From Phoronis australis (taxonomy: Eukaryota > Phoronida > Phoronidae), in assembly GCA_002633005.1 (NCBI GenBank), contig NMRA01000001.1, positions 2,086,933 through 2,150,932 on the forward strand: a stretch of DNA of 64,000 nucleotides, written 5' to 3'. The translations under genes were made by a program, and so were the position numbers. Under the pieces are notes generated by a model that was given only the letters and a program-made list of their open reading frames with translations, did not search any database and was not told where the DNA came from. Of the stretch, positions 63,101 through 63,715 are shown piece after piece; the first letter of the stretch is position 1, and each line of letters starts with the position of its first letter.

Positions 63101-63135
63101 TGTTGCAAGTCTCGGCATGACCATTACAATCACAC
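9068..63135 (-). CDS. USH2A: Usherin (USH2A) orthologue, 60 exons, 5' end outside window
   Basis: Usherin is a very large type I membrane protein; in vertebrates its long isoform forms ankle links of hair-cell stereocilia and sits at the photoreceptor periciliary membrane, binding whirlin and harmonin through a C-terminal PDZ ligand. Seen here: 60 GT-AG exons whose phases all agree, giving about 4,733 residues. Approximate residues: ten LE domains 1-547, four and a half FN3 to about 1005, two laminin G to about 1440, FN3 to 2692, Cys-rich block to 3000, FN3 to 4548, one transmembrane helix near 4570-4592, tail ending FTDTHL. Human usherin is 5,202 residues with ten LE, two laminin G and over 30 FN3 domains, so only about 500 N-terminal residues (signal peptide, laminin N-terminal) should be missing, above 64000. 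The model uses one of two copies of exon 5 and includes both tandem laminin G exons 14 and 15. Introns not listed separately show nothing recognisable. The identification is secure; single splice sites are inferred by eye. Confidence 0.95.
9413..9485 (-). repeat. Possible tRNA-derived SINE fragment
   Basis: On the minus strand, TAACTGCTGAGGTTGTGAGT leads into GAGTTCGATTCC, a good RNA polymerase III B box. No full tRNA fold is seen, so a SINE remnant is more likely than a tRNA gene. Confidence 0.35.
9755..9967 (-). CDS. USH2A: USH2A exon 59: cytoplasmic tail
   Basis: 213 bp, phase 0 to 0. It is rich in Ser and Arg (SSLPRSLPRSRASSV), then acidic with an aromatic cluster (EEEDDVAWDSFMPEEEQ). 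Acceptor CCATCTAG, donor GTGAGT. Confidence 0.93.
10303..10500. repeat. Degenerate repeats of the exon 58 end and donor
   Basis: Four copies of a motif near GTAGTTATAATACTGCCATC plus GTATGGAT, at about 10303-10327, 10335-10373, 10420-10455 and 10465-10500. The last is coding (PYDGSIITT). The second, read the same way, gives PYDCGVITN. Confidence 0.65.
10467..10714 (-). CDS. USH2A: USH2A exon 58: stalk, transmembrane helix, tail start
   Basis: 248 bp, entering phase 1 and leaving phase 0. A Ser/Thr/Pro stalk (PTTPKSGTSSAQ) leads to a helix of about 23 residues (FIAVVTVAALLLLFAGIALC). The juxtamembrane APYIRERLPLPARP resembles the PYIRERPPL I recall from human usherin. The exon ends YDGSIITT. 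Three degenerate copies of its last bases lie in the following intron. Confidence 0.95.
11384..11470 (-). CDS. USH2A: USH2A exon 57: last FN3, end
   Basis: 87 bp, phase 1 to 1, with no methionine-started frame. It encodes YTFYVTVTTGQGTARSPDVV and DPTGSDN, the last extracellular strands before the stalk. Acceptor TTTGTAG, donor GTGAGC. Confidence 0.88.
11609..11788 (-). CDS. USH2A: USH2A exon 56: last FN3, first half
   Basis: 180 bp, phase 1 to 1. It encodes APQYLRPPTL, VDVTWTQTFRLNGKLKEYRL and the ATKEQ end. Acceptor CCCCTTAG, donor GTATAA. Confidence 0.92.
12906..13132 (-). CDS. USH2A: USH2A exon 55: FN3 remainder
   Basis: 227 bp, entering with 1 base and leaving phase 1. It encodes YEVLMRTACP, LLPYTAYEFQLSVHNDVGG and WTAAATTSA. 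Acceptor TATGGCAG, donor GTATGG. Confidence 0.92.
13520..13625. repeat. Interspersed repeat, copy 1
   Basis: Contains CCAATTTTGGGCAAAAATTG, TTTTCATTATTGTAAG and TTTTTCAAAACATTGTCTGG, all matched in order at 34965-35085. The family is unknown to me. Confidence 0.6.
13860..14104 (-). CDS. USH2A: USH2A exon 54: FN3 end and next FN3 start
   Basis: 245 bp, phase 0 to 2. It encodes FTWYAVQAEACTAGGCTRS and LLRWSPPQYPNGILR. A nearer GTATTC donor (exon end 13873) would break the frame with exon 55; GTGAGG at 13859 keeps it. Confidence 0.9.
14691..14783 (-). CDS. USH2A: USH2A exon 53: short FN3 segment
   Basis: 93 bp, phase 0 to 0, with no methionine-started frame. It encodes NTIKVTVKPPAVPNGYIN; the otherwise constant Trp of the FN3 B strand is replaced (KVTVKPP). 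Phases on both sides agree. Confidence 0.88.
15871..16073 (-). CDS. USH2A: USH2A exon 52: FN3 second half
   Basis: 203 bp, entering phase 1 and leaving phase 0. It encodes IYNGTSLRYMDADLQAL, FAQYQYRVAAINTIG and TTTLQAPPSGMLAPVVE. Donor GTACGA. Confidence 0.93.
16633..19587 (-). CDS. USH2A: USH2A exon 51: giant exon, ten FN3 domains
   Basis: 2,955 bp without an intron, phase 1 to 1. It holds ten complete FN3 domains and the start of an eleventh. Each has a WxxP...NG signature: FWEVPASPNG, SWSAPTTTNG, QWEKPSQPNG, TWQMPTTPNG, RWAAPGKPNG, RWTPPINPNG, TWSPPAIANG, VWTVPQITNG, TWKKPDSPNG, TWSKPAKPNG and EWSLPIQPNG. Domains with a GC(G/T/L) turn and with an SxG turn both occur but do not alternate strictly. 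The other FN3 repeats in this gene are mostly split over two exons, so this one points to past intron loss. Human USH2A also has one unusually large FN3 exon. Acceptor TATTTTCAG, donor GTGAGC. Confidence 0.97.
19983..20090 (-). CDS. USH2A: USH2A exon 50: FN3 second half
   Basis: 108 bp, phase 1 to 1. It encodes LSPFTEYNFILSACTGAGC and VTLESPPD. Donor GTGAGT. Confidence 0.92.
20091..21214. other. Usherin intron, 1.1 kb
   Basis: Short open frames on both strands overlap each other with no recognisable domain. Nothing supported. Confidence 0.5.
21215..21410 (-). CDS. USH2A: USH2A exon 49: FN3
   Basis: 196 bp, phase 0 to 1. It encodes TVEAVPESLSPPTVIAV and LQLKWNPPTQPNGIIVKY. Acceptor AATTTCAG, donor GTAAGA. 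Confidence 0.93.
22223..22377 (-). CDS. USH2A: USH2A exon 48: FN3 remainder
   Basis: 155 bp, entering phase 1 and leaving phase 0. It encodes GEILRYVLYREN, VKPYKTYSYKIQACNIEGC. Acceptor CTTTACAG, donor GTGAGC. Confidence 0.93.
22933..23130 (-). CDS. USH2A: USH2A exon 47: end of split FN3 and next FN3 start
   Basis: 198 bp, phase 1 to 1. It encodes LEPWTTYEYAVIAVNKAG, then IMLQWKPPLKPN with the PNG turn split by the intron. Donor GTACTC. Confidence 0.93.
24278..24481 (-). CDS. USH2A: USH2A exon 46: end of cysteine-rich block, return to FN3
   Basis: 204 bp, phase 1 to 1. It encodes CGKGMTC, KCDRCDFDSNSQVC, then KCRTGPVKIFSGLVFTYT, which resumes the FN3 broken at exon 40. Confidence 0.9.
24535..24605 (+). 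repeat. Possible tRNA-derived SINE fragment
   Basis: GAGGTGGCTCAGTGTGCAG resembles an A box of a tRNA-derived SINE, followed about 35 bases later by GCAGAGCCATGGCATCAATT in the place of a B box. Decayed; uncertain. Confidence 0.35.
25084..25237 (-). CDS. USH2A: USH2A exon 45: cysteine-rich block
   Basis: 154 bp, phase 0 to 1. It encodes NEVCCGIELMSSGLQCCNSV, the last two CC doublets. A 40-bp minisatellite begins 23 bases beyond its acceptor. Confidence 0.92.
25261..25430. repeat. 40-bp minisatellite, nearly 4 units
   Basis: The unit is AAAACATCGGCACCTAGTAG plus GAAGTAACGCCACCTAGTGC; three full units and one diverged. It begins 24 bases from exon 45, within its upstream splice region. Confidence 0.95.
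26077..26264 (-). CDS. USH2A: USH2A exon 44: cysteine-rich block
   Basis: 188 bp, entering phase 1 and leaving phase 0. It encodes KQCCGGEVTDSTRKCCGGAL, NSCCGTEYV and STCCSSE: four CC doublets. Donor GTGCGT. Confidence 0.92.
26852..26982 (-). CDS. USH2A: USH2A exon 43: cysteine-rich block
   Basis: 131 bp, entering with 1 base and leaving phase 1. It encodes DQVCCPDA, GDKCCGSIPYLSSGSQICC: three CC doublets. Donor GTAAGT. Confidence 0.92.
27500..27645 (-). CDS. USH2A: USH2A exon 42: cysteine-rich block, CC repeats
   Basis: 146 bp, phase 0 to 2. It encodes TCCDGVLHDNKPGHECCGRQ, then QVCCGERF and KCCGG: four CC doublets. Such CC repeats are, as I recall, a usherin hallmark between FN3 domains. 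Confidence 0.93.
28041..28140 (-). CDS. USH2A: USH2A exon 41: entry of cysteine-rich block
   Basis: 100 bp, entering with 1 base and leaving phase 0. It encodes CTYVECGKLEGLCGSQC. Acceptor TCGTACAG, donor GTAAAG. Confidence 0.88.
28524..28732 (-). CDS. USH2A: USH2A exon 40: FN3 end and half FN3 before Cys-rich block
   Basis: 209 bp, phase 0 to 2. VEVCTQFACLKS ends one FN3; IDVTWTQPAQPNGIILRYDI opens the next, which is then broken off after VKDCSD by the cysteine-rich block. The donor GATGT/GTAAGT is set by the phase of exon 41. Confidence 0.9.
29082..29284 (-). CDS. USH2A: USH2A exon 39: FN3
   Basis: 203 bp, entering phase 1 and leaving phase 0. It encodes APEGLAPPQLFV, LRVVWTMPSQPNGAITGF and LQPYTIYSVQ. 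Donor GTGAGT. Confidence 0.94.
29627..29839 (-). CDS. USH2A: USH2A exon 38: FN3 remainder
   Basis: 213 bp, phase 1 to 1, with no methionine-started reading frame. It encodes SVVDLQGQVEVYRVLI and LQPNTLYEVTVTIVINGG, then YATTLDG. Acceptor GCTCCTAG, donor GTTTGT, a weaker match than its neighbours. Confidence 0.9.
30341..30586 (-). CDS. USH2A: USH2A exon 37: FN3 end and next FN3 start
   Basis: 246 bp, phase 1 to 1. It encodes LTMFTTYVYRVSAINDEGS and IRVSWTTP. Acceptor TTTCCAG, donor GTAAGT. Confidence 0.92.
31564..31755 (-). CDS. USH2A: USH2A exon 36: FN3 end and next FN3 start
   Basis: 192 bp, phase 1 to 1. It encodes DGGCTESTPTVITTAAARP, then IQVNWERPQRPNGP. Acceptor TGTTACAG, donor GTAAGT. 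Confidence 0.93.
32312..32530 (-). CDS. USH2A: USH2A exon 35: FN3
   Basis: 219 bp, phase 1 to 1. It encodes VVVEWRPPVSANGQLERYVV and LVPYTQYSVTITACT, stopping just before the Cys turn supplied by exon 36. Confidence 0.93.
32838..32876. repeat. 18-bp direct repeat
   Basis: CAGTGAGAGAGAGCCTG occurs twice in tandem within the intron between exons 34 and 35. Confidence 0.85.
32949..33245 (-). CDS. USH2A: USH2A exon 34: complete FN3
   Basis: 297 bp, phase 1 to 1. It holds a whole FN3 domain from PVLVSETPTSVLIQWGVP to WAEITTKSS, with a long C-C' loop (RRKKGESAVSDLQ). Confidence 0.94.
33687..33822 (-). CDS. USH2A: USH2A exon 33: FN3 second half
   Basis: 136 bp, phase 0 to 1. It encodes LTPYTFYVFAIEACTIAGCT and SSQQRTLPA. 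Acceptor CTTTCTAG. Confidence 0.92.
34528..34664 (-). CDS. USH2A: USH2A exon 32: FN3 first half
   Basis: 137 bp, entering phase 1 and leaving phase 0. It encodes IDVTWTPPLPLNGIITIYRI. Acceptor GATTTCAG, donor GTAAGT. Confidence 0.92.
34965..35085. repeat. Interspersed repeat, copy 2
   Basis: Aligns with 13520-13625: TAATTTTGGATAAAAATAAT, TTTTCATTGTTCAAG, TTTTTCAAGATATTGTCTGA. It abuts the Penelope-like fragment. Confidence 0.6.
35085..35273 (+). mobile_element. Penelope-like element relic: tail of reverse transcriptase/GIY-YIG protein
   Basis: The open frame ends with FNDFATIDQ, KIREALHIKWCKPNLNRQ and a stop at 35271-35273. The pattern 'I-x-E-A-L-x-I-K-W-x-K-P-x-L-N-R-Q' is the C-terminal end of GIY-YIG endonuclease domains of Penelope-like retroelements. 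The upstream part is lost or scrambled. It lies antisense to usherin in the intron between exons 31 and 32. Confidence 0.65.
35360..35412 (+). ncRNA. Degenerate hammerhead ribozyme motif of a Penelope-like element
   Basis: CTGAGGA (core consensus CTGATGA) at 35364-35370 is followed by a 7-bp stem with loop TAAC (35372-35389), then GAAA at 35390-35393, a short stem around CAAG with one bulged T, and GTT at 35406-35408 as the cleavage triplet. This is the order of a type I hammerhead, and Penelope-like elements are known to carry them. One core base is changed and stem I is weak, so it is probably inactive. Confidence 0.55.
35585..35727 (-). CDS. USH2A: USH2A exon 31: FN3 second half
   Basis: 143 bp, entering with 1 base and leaving phase 1. 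It encodes LTPYTKYEFRLVASNSYG and EWVSIYTKQD. Donor GTAAGT. Confidence 0.92.
36204..36348 (-). CDS. USH2A: USH2A exon 30: FN3 first half
   Basis: 145 bp, entering phase 1 and leaving phase 2. It encodes GPDGVKPPVLSS and SIQATWQPVG, then FQLQLRGPNG. The PNG turn sits later than usual, so this FN3 is atypical. Confidence 0.88.
37346..37525 (-). CDS. USH2A: USH2A exon 29: FN3 second half
   Basis: 180 bp, phase 1 to 1. It encodes LLPHSQYEVQVNASNSKG. The upstream strand (VNWNYNTVRERR) departs from the usual FN3 pattern. Acceptor TATTACAG, donor GTAAGG. Confidence 0.88.
38098..38415 (-). CDS. USH2A: USH2A exon 28: FN3 end and next FN3 start
   Basis: 318 bp, phase 1 to 1. It encodes GVITSYTLYHNG, LLPYSKHLFYVKACTRKGC and then VLARWTNVPIPNGVITY. 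Acceptor TTTTCCAG, donor GTGTGT. Confidence 0.92.
38806..38953 (-). CDS. USH2A: USH2A exon 27: FN3 end and next FN3 start
   Basis: 148 bp, phase 0 to 1. It begins ACTGGGCRLS (the Cys turn) and ends VVEWKVPDLPN, splitting the PNG turn at the intron. Confidence 0.9.
39430..39617 (-). CDS. USH2A: USH2A exon 26: FN3
   Basis: 188 bp, entering phase 1 and leaving phase 0. It encodes IHVKWTTPSQLNGKLERY and LTAGTTYYIRVA. Donor GTAAGT. Confidence 0.92.
40033..40162 (-). CDS. USH2A: USH2A exon 25: FN3 second half and next linker
   Basis: 130 bp, phase 0 to 1. It encodes VYTSYVFRLEACTKVGCKAS and TAQLPPTSVDSP. Acceptor TTTTGCAG, donor GTAAGG. Confidence 0.92.
40942..41114 (-). CDS. USH2A: USH2A exon 24: FN3 first half
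   Basis: 173 bp, entering phase 1 and leaving phase 0. It encodes IHVQWSRPVYPNGIITGY and LYQDGRQVHTG. Donor GTGAGT. Confidence 0.93.
41722..41835 (-). CDS. USH2A: USH2A exon 23: FN3 second half
   Basis: 114 bp, phase 1 to 1. It encodes IPFSNYTVKLVACTMGGCTE and PIRTREE. The GGCTES turn marks the Cys-containing class of usherin FN3 repeats. Confidence 0.92.
42204..42389 (-). CDS. USH2A: USH2A exon 22: FN3 first half
   Basis: 186 bp, phase 1 to 1. It encodes APTGVSPPYDV, VIEAKWREPTGNTG and ITEYKLRAHN. Acceptor CTATGCAG, donor GTACGT. Confidence 0.92.
42793..42873 (-). CDS. USH2A: USH2A exon 21: end of FN3 5
   Basis: Short exon of 81 bp, phase 1 to 1. It encodes YFYRVTASNSEGS and WAKGRTREG, the last strands of the FN3 domain whose first half is in exon 12. 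Confidence 0.9.
43454..43657 (-). CDS. USH2A: USH2A exon 20: laminin G 2 end and FN3 5 second half
   Basis: 204 bp, phase 1 to 1. FAGCLKNIMINGVPLDL ends laminin G 2; then FKEIYTGPANQTYDHGLAPF is the back half of an FN3 domain, continued in exon 21. Confidence 0.92.
44081..44155 (-). pseudogene. Decayed partial copy of USH2A exon 19
   Basis: On the minus strand this stretch aligns with the middle of exon 19: ACTCTGACCTATATTTGGGT against ACTCTGATCTCTACCTTGGA, and further on CTGGATGAGAATCTCCTTC against CTGGATGACAATCCTTCTC. In the matching frame it reads DLYLG, then is broken. A GTAAGT sits inside it. It is probably a remnant of an exon duplication and is unlikely to be translated. Confidence 0.55.
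44182..44315 (-). CDS. USH2A: USH2A exon 19: laminin G 2
   Basis: 134 bp, entering with 1 base and leaving phase 1. It encodes IGDSSLAADIYLDSDLYLGG and ends in SLRTSLMDG. Acceptor CCCACAG, donor GTAAGT. A decayed copy of part of this exon lies in the following intron at about 44081-44155. Confidence 0.88.
44579..44882 (-). CDS. USH2A: USH2A exon 18: laminin G 2
   Basis: 304 bp, entering phase 1 and leaving phase 2. It encodes STFTVVMQMRTEIQSGLLFF and LCNGQWRSITFKKTGQELTI, then VDGTSQ. The donor was set at AAAA/GTATGT: a nearby GTAAGC would leave phase 0 and break the frame with exon 19. Confidence 0.9.
44883..46033. other. Usherin intron, 1.15 kb, with repeat-like text
   Basis: Two stretches (45365-45430 and 45740-45800) share GAGGCAAAMATAAA and a GGGGRCACTGC block, and resemble part of 59985-60260. 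Possible old interspersed repeat; no gene. Confidence 0.4.
46034..46211 (-). CDS. USH2A: USH2A exon 17: laminin G 1 end
   Basis: 178 bp, phase 0 to 1. It encodes SFQGCLRDVKVM, the FxGCLxxV end motif of laminin G, then a linker with WEGCPVS that closes the disulphide. Donor GTATGT. Confidence 0.93.
46448..46535. repeat. 44-bp direct repeat, 2 units
   Basis: Two near-identical copies of TTCATTATGTCCTTATAACC followed by CTAAGGCATTATTAYAACC. Confidence 0.9.
46707..46825 (-). CDS. USH2A: USH2A exon 16: laminin G 1
   Basis: 119 bp, entering phase 1 and leaving phase 0. It encodes TGVYLGGLPPDYTIKR, the YLGGLP strand of laminin G. Acceptor TTCTGCAG, donor GTACTA. Confidence 0.92.
46826..48271. other. 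Usherin intron, 1.45 kb
   Basis: AT-rich; no reading frame or repeat I recognise. Confidence 0.5.
48272..48397 (-). CDS. USH2A: USH2A exon 15: laminin G 1, tandem exon variant B
   Basis: 126 bp, phase 1 to 1. It encodes GCSTLVTPTNDEG, then YNDNKWHHLRAIRYLDQG, clearly homologous to exon 14 (start GCS, YNDNxWHH). A normal laminin G fold needs only one such segment. The longer TNDEG loop makes it my first guess for the version that matches vertebrate usherin, but I could not align it. Confidence 0.85.
48386..48600. repeat. Duplicated segment between tandem laminin G exons
   Basis: CCTGCATGATAGACAAGTGA at 48397 recurs as CCTGCATGGACAGACAAGCG near 48509, and AGCGGAA ... AAGGAAC occurs after each. 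The first copy holds the acceptor of exon 15; the second is a decayed copy of it. Confidence 0.8.
48615..48746 (-). CDS. USH2A: USH2A exon 14: laminin G 1, tandem exon variant A
   Basis: 132 bp, phase 1 to 1. It encodes GCSSFIEPDPAQDG, then YNDNQWHHIVVTRDG and QIIVDD, the laminin G motif NDxxWHxVxxxRxG. The next exon, 217 bases away, encodes a homologous segment with the same phases, so this may be one of two alternative exons. Confidence 0.85.
49266..49397 (-). CDS. USH2A: USH2A exon 13: laminin G 1
   Basis: 132 bp, phase 1 to 1. It encodes IDLWFKTSQFSGLILFAAS and FIAIQLRYGRPWFLFD, the typical laminin G strands with GLILF and an L-x-x-G turn. Acceptor TATTCTAG. Confidence 0.92.
49849..50079 (-). 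CDS. USH2A: USH2A exon 12: FN3 5 first half joined to laminin G 1 start
   Basis: 231 bp, phase 1 to 1. MLVSWTHPAQINGPRPTF is the front half of an FN3 domain; the chain then runs directly into RFPGGGYHLFPPDTIP, a laminin G first strand. The missing second half of the FN3 resumes in exons 20-21 after both laminin G domains. Confidence 0.9.
50469..50613 (-). CDS. USH2A: USH2A exon 11: FN3 4, second half
   Basis: 145 bp, phase 0 to 1. It encodes SGLPAYSAHTFFIEACNSIG and GRTLAA. The acceptor chosen (TTGAAG) has a poor pyrimidine tract but is the only one that keeps the frame with exon 10. Confidence 0.85.
50853..51083. repeat. Minisatellite of about 29 bp, 8 units
   Basis: The unit is ATTATGTAGTACCATAACTG plus CATAACAT, eight copies, two with a short TTAATA insertion. 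It lies in the intron between exons 10 and 11. Confidence 0.95.
51581..51756 (-). CDS. USH2A: USH2A exon 10: FN3 4, first half
   Basis: 176 bp, entering phase 1 and leaving phase 0. It encodes PPVIVGLSSSSLRVTWVHPS and FKVFQIKKTN. The usual PNG turn is replaced by EVGRG. Confidence 0.9.
52159..52407 (-). CDS. USH2A: USH2A exon 9: FN3 3, second half
   Basis: 249 bp, phase 1 to 1. It encodes GIIIAYELWMRSNG and LKPYTEYEFQVFSQNE, then TAGRTKEA at the domain end. Donor GTGAGT. Confidence 0.92.
53361..53852 (-). CDS. USH2A: USH2A exon 8: FN3 1 (end), FN3 2, FN3 3 (start)
   Basis: 492 bp, phase 1 to 1. LQPFTSYEYKVESFNDVGS closes FN3 1; FSWNTPSKINGPSVEY to CNKGGCLTSDP is FN3 2; VEWDHPSEPNG opens FN3 3. 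The GGC(L/T)(T/E)S turn is typical of alternate usherin FN3 repeats. Confidence 0.95.
54724..54876 (-). CDS. USH2A: USH2A exon 7: FN3 domain 1, first half
   Basis: 153 bp, phase 1 to 1. It encodes SLIISWQPPDQPNG and YKLYRDSRVIAT, the N-terminal strands of an FN3 domain with the usherin signature WxxPxxPNG. Acceptor CACTTTAG, donor GTAAGT. Confidence 0.93.
55475..55638 (-). CDS. USH2A: USH2A exon 6: LE domain 10
   Basis: 164 bp, entering with 1 base and leaving in phase 1. It finishes the CEQ of LE9 and encodes LE10 (CSCNQAGSRNDTC ... KGTSCDHC ... NNPLGCSR). This is the tenth and last LE domain, the number found in human usherin. Donor GTCAGT. Confidence 0.92.
56593..56776 (-). CDS. USH2A: USH2A exon 5, second copy (likely assembly duplicate)
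   Basis: I see no difference from 57431-57614 over the 184 bp, with the same acceptor (TTAAACAG) and donor (GTAAGT). It joins to exon 6 as well as the other copy does. It is either a recent tandem duplication or, more likely given the 'n' between the copies, the second allele of one locus. One of the two should be dropped from a transcript model. Confidence 0.8.
56811..56966. repeat. 52-bp minisatellite, 3 units (copy 1)
   Basis: The unit starts AAATCATGTATAATGACAAG and ends GTGGTTATCTC. It lies in the intron just beyond the exon 5 acceptor. Confidence 0.95.
57431..57614 (-). CDS. USH2A: USH2A exon 5, copy next to exon 4: LE8 end and LE9
   Basis: 184 bp, entering with 2 bases of a split codon and leaving in phase 2. 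It encodes YKRVYIQGGGCTQ, closing LE8, then LE9 (CQCSSAGTRPNSFC ... GISGANCDQC). An apparently identical exon lies at 56593-56776. Because 184 is not a multiple of 3, splicing both in sequence would shift the frame, so only one can be used. The donor is 1 base from the repeat edge, and the single 'n' at 57420 lies just beyond it. Confidence 0.8.
57649..57857. repeat. 52-bp minisatellite, 4 units (copy 2)
   Basis: Same unit as at 56811-56966 with one more copy; this accounts for most of the length difference between the two duplicated segments. Confidence 0.95.
58880..59560 (-). CDS. USH2A: USH2A exon 4: LE domains 4 to 8, large symmetric exon
   Basis: 681 bp, phase 1 at both ends, so it could be skipped without shifting the frame. 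It encodes the end of LE4, all of LE5, LE6 and LE7 and most of LE8, each with the CxC ... GxC xC ... GxxCxxC spacing. LE7 has a longer loop after CTCKMS. By position, size and phase it appears to match human USH2A exon 13 (642 bp, in frame), which also holds several LE repeats. Confidence 0.95.
59561..60913. other. Usherin intron, 1.35 kb
   Basis: No gene is seen. The part at about 59985-60260 contains phrases such as GGAACACACCTGCCAAATTTC and CTAGGGGGCGC that recur near 45380-45860, which suggests an old interspersed repeat. Confidence 0.4.
60914..61109 (-). CDS. USH2A: USH2A exon 3: LE domains 3 (end) and 4 (start)
   Basis: Enters phase 0 with VNGQCQCKSNVTGRTC and leaves in phase 1 after CECKLNVIG. 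It completes LE3 and gives the first half of LE4. Acceptor CATTTTCAG, donor GTGAGT. Confidence 0.92.
61265..61520. repeat. Short local repeats, CTTGTCTCGAGCAATAATGA
   Basis: Three to four copies of a unit of about 38 bases (CTTGTCTCRAGCAATAATRA, then CATGTCACTTCTG) are scattered within this intron. Confidence 0.75.
61851..62177 (-). CDS. USH2A: USH2A exon 2: LE domains 1 (end), 2 and start of 3
   Basis: 109 codons, phase 0 to phase 0. It starts CDTCLPLYND, completing LE1, then gives a full LE2 (CTCNNHADSC ... CVNCSHNTQGRYCDEC) with a long glycine-rich loop (ARGGGGIC), and the first cysteines of LE3 (CNCNTDGTVNG). Donor GTAGGA. Confidence 0.92.
62178..63044. other. Usherin intron with 15-bp minisatellite
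   Basis: Nothing but the minisatellite at 62459-62597 is recognisable. Confidence 0.5.
62459..62597. repeat. 15-bp minisatellite, unit ACGACCCCCTTACCT
   Basis: About nine units in tandem, eight of them with a run of five C on the plus strand, so the usherin pre-mRNA has runs of five G every 15 bases. Confidence 0.9.
63045..63135 (-). CDS. USH2A: USH2A exon 1 of window: start of LE domain 1
   Basis: The exon enters with the last base of a split codon and leaves in phase 0. It encodes CDCNGHAETC and CNCNSDSF, the classic first laminin EGF repeat that follows a laminin N-terminal domain. Acceptor CTTCTCAG, donor GTAAGT. The preceding exons, for the laminin N-terminal domain, are outside the window. 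Confidence 0.85.
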
Positions 63136-63136
63136 C

Positions 63137-63580
63137 TGAGAAGTGAAAATCACCCAGATCATAAAACAGCCAAACAAAGAGTTACTTCAAATGACTTTCA
63201 AAACAAAGTTATTACCAAGAACAGGTTTCAGTGGCTGGCTGCATAAAACAGTCTCAATTGGGACTTAACTATGTTCCGTAAAATTTCAGCGCATTTGTAG
63301 ACTTACTAATGTTAAATCTAAATTTACCTTTACTGTGAACTTCTTTCTCGATAGTTTTTCTATTAATTTATCGGAAAACTGGGCCCTTAATCCAATGAAA
63401 ATTAATAAGAGCATGGATTAAATTACATGAAAAGGACCCTGTTTATTTTAATAGTATTAAAGGCGAAGGGAACCTTTTTTCATGTCATTTTGAGCTAAAA
63501 TAAGGTTGGTTGGTTATCCTAGACATACTTTCCACTTAATTACAGCTTTTCGTAATTTTGTTAATTACTCGTCCGCTACT
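63137..63580. other. Intron sequence between usherin exon 1 of window and THAP frame
   Basis: AT-rich, with no open frame, repeat or motif I can support. Confidence 0.5.
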
Positions 63581-63592
63581 CCGGAAGTGACG
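63581..63592 (+). promoter_or_regulatory. ETS-like promoter motif upstream of THAP frame
   Basis: CCGGAAGTGACG is a strong ETS-family core followed by a half CRE, of the kind found near start sites of TATA-less promoters. It lies about 130 bases before the THAP ATG. No TATA box is seen. A promoter role is inferred. Confidence 0.35.
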
Positions 63593-63715
63593 TTTTAGGA
63601 GGCAAGCAATTTCGTTTCATATAGTCTGACTGTGAGAGCTGCCAAGTCAGTCATTGTTCTACCTCGGTTGTGTTAAGTTACGTCGTCGTTTGCTTTCCTT
63701 TACTAGTCAGTCAAC

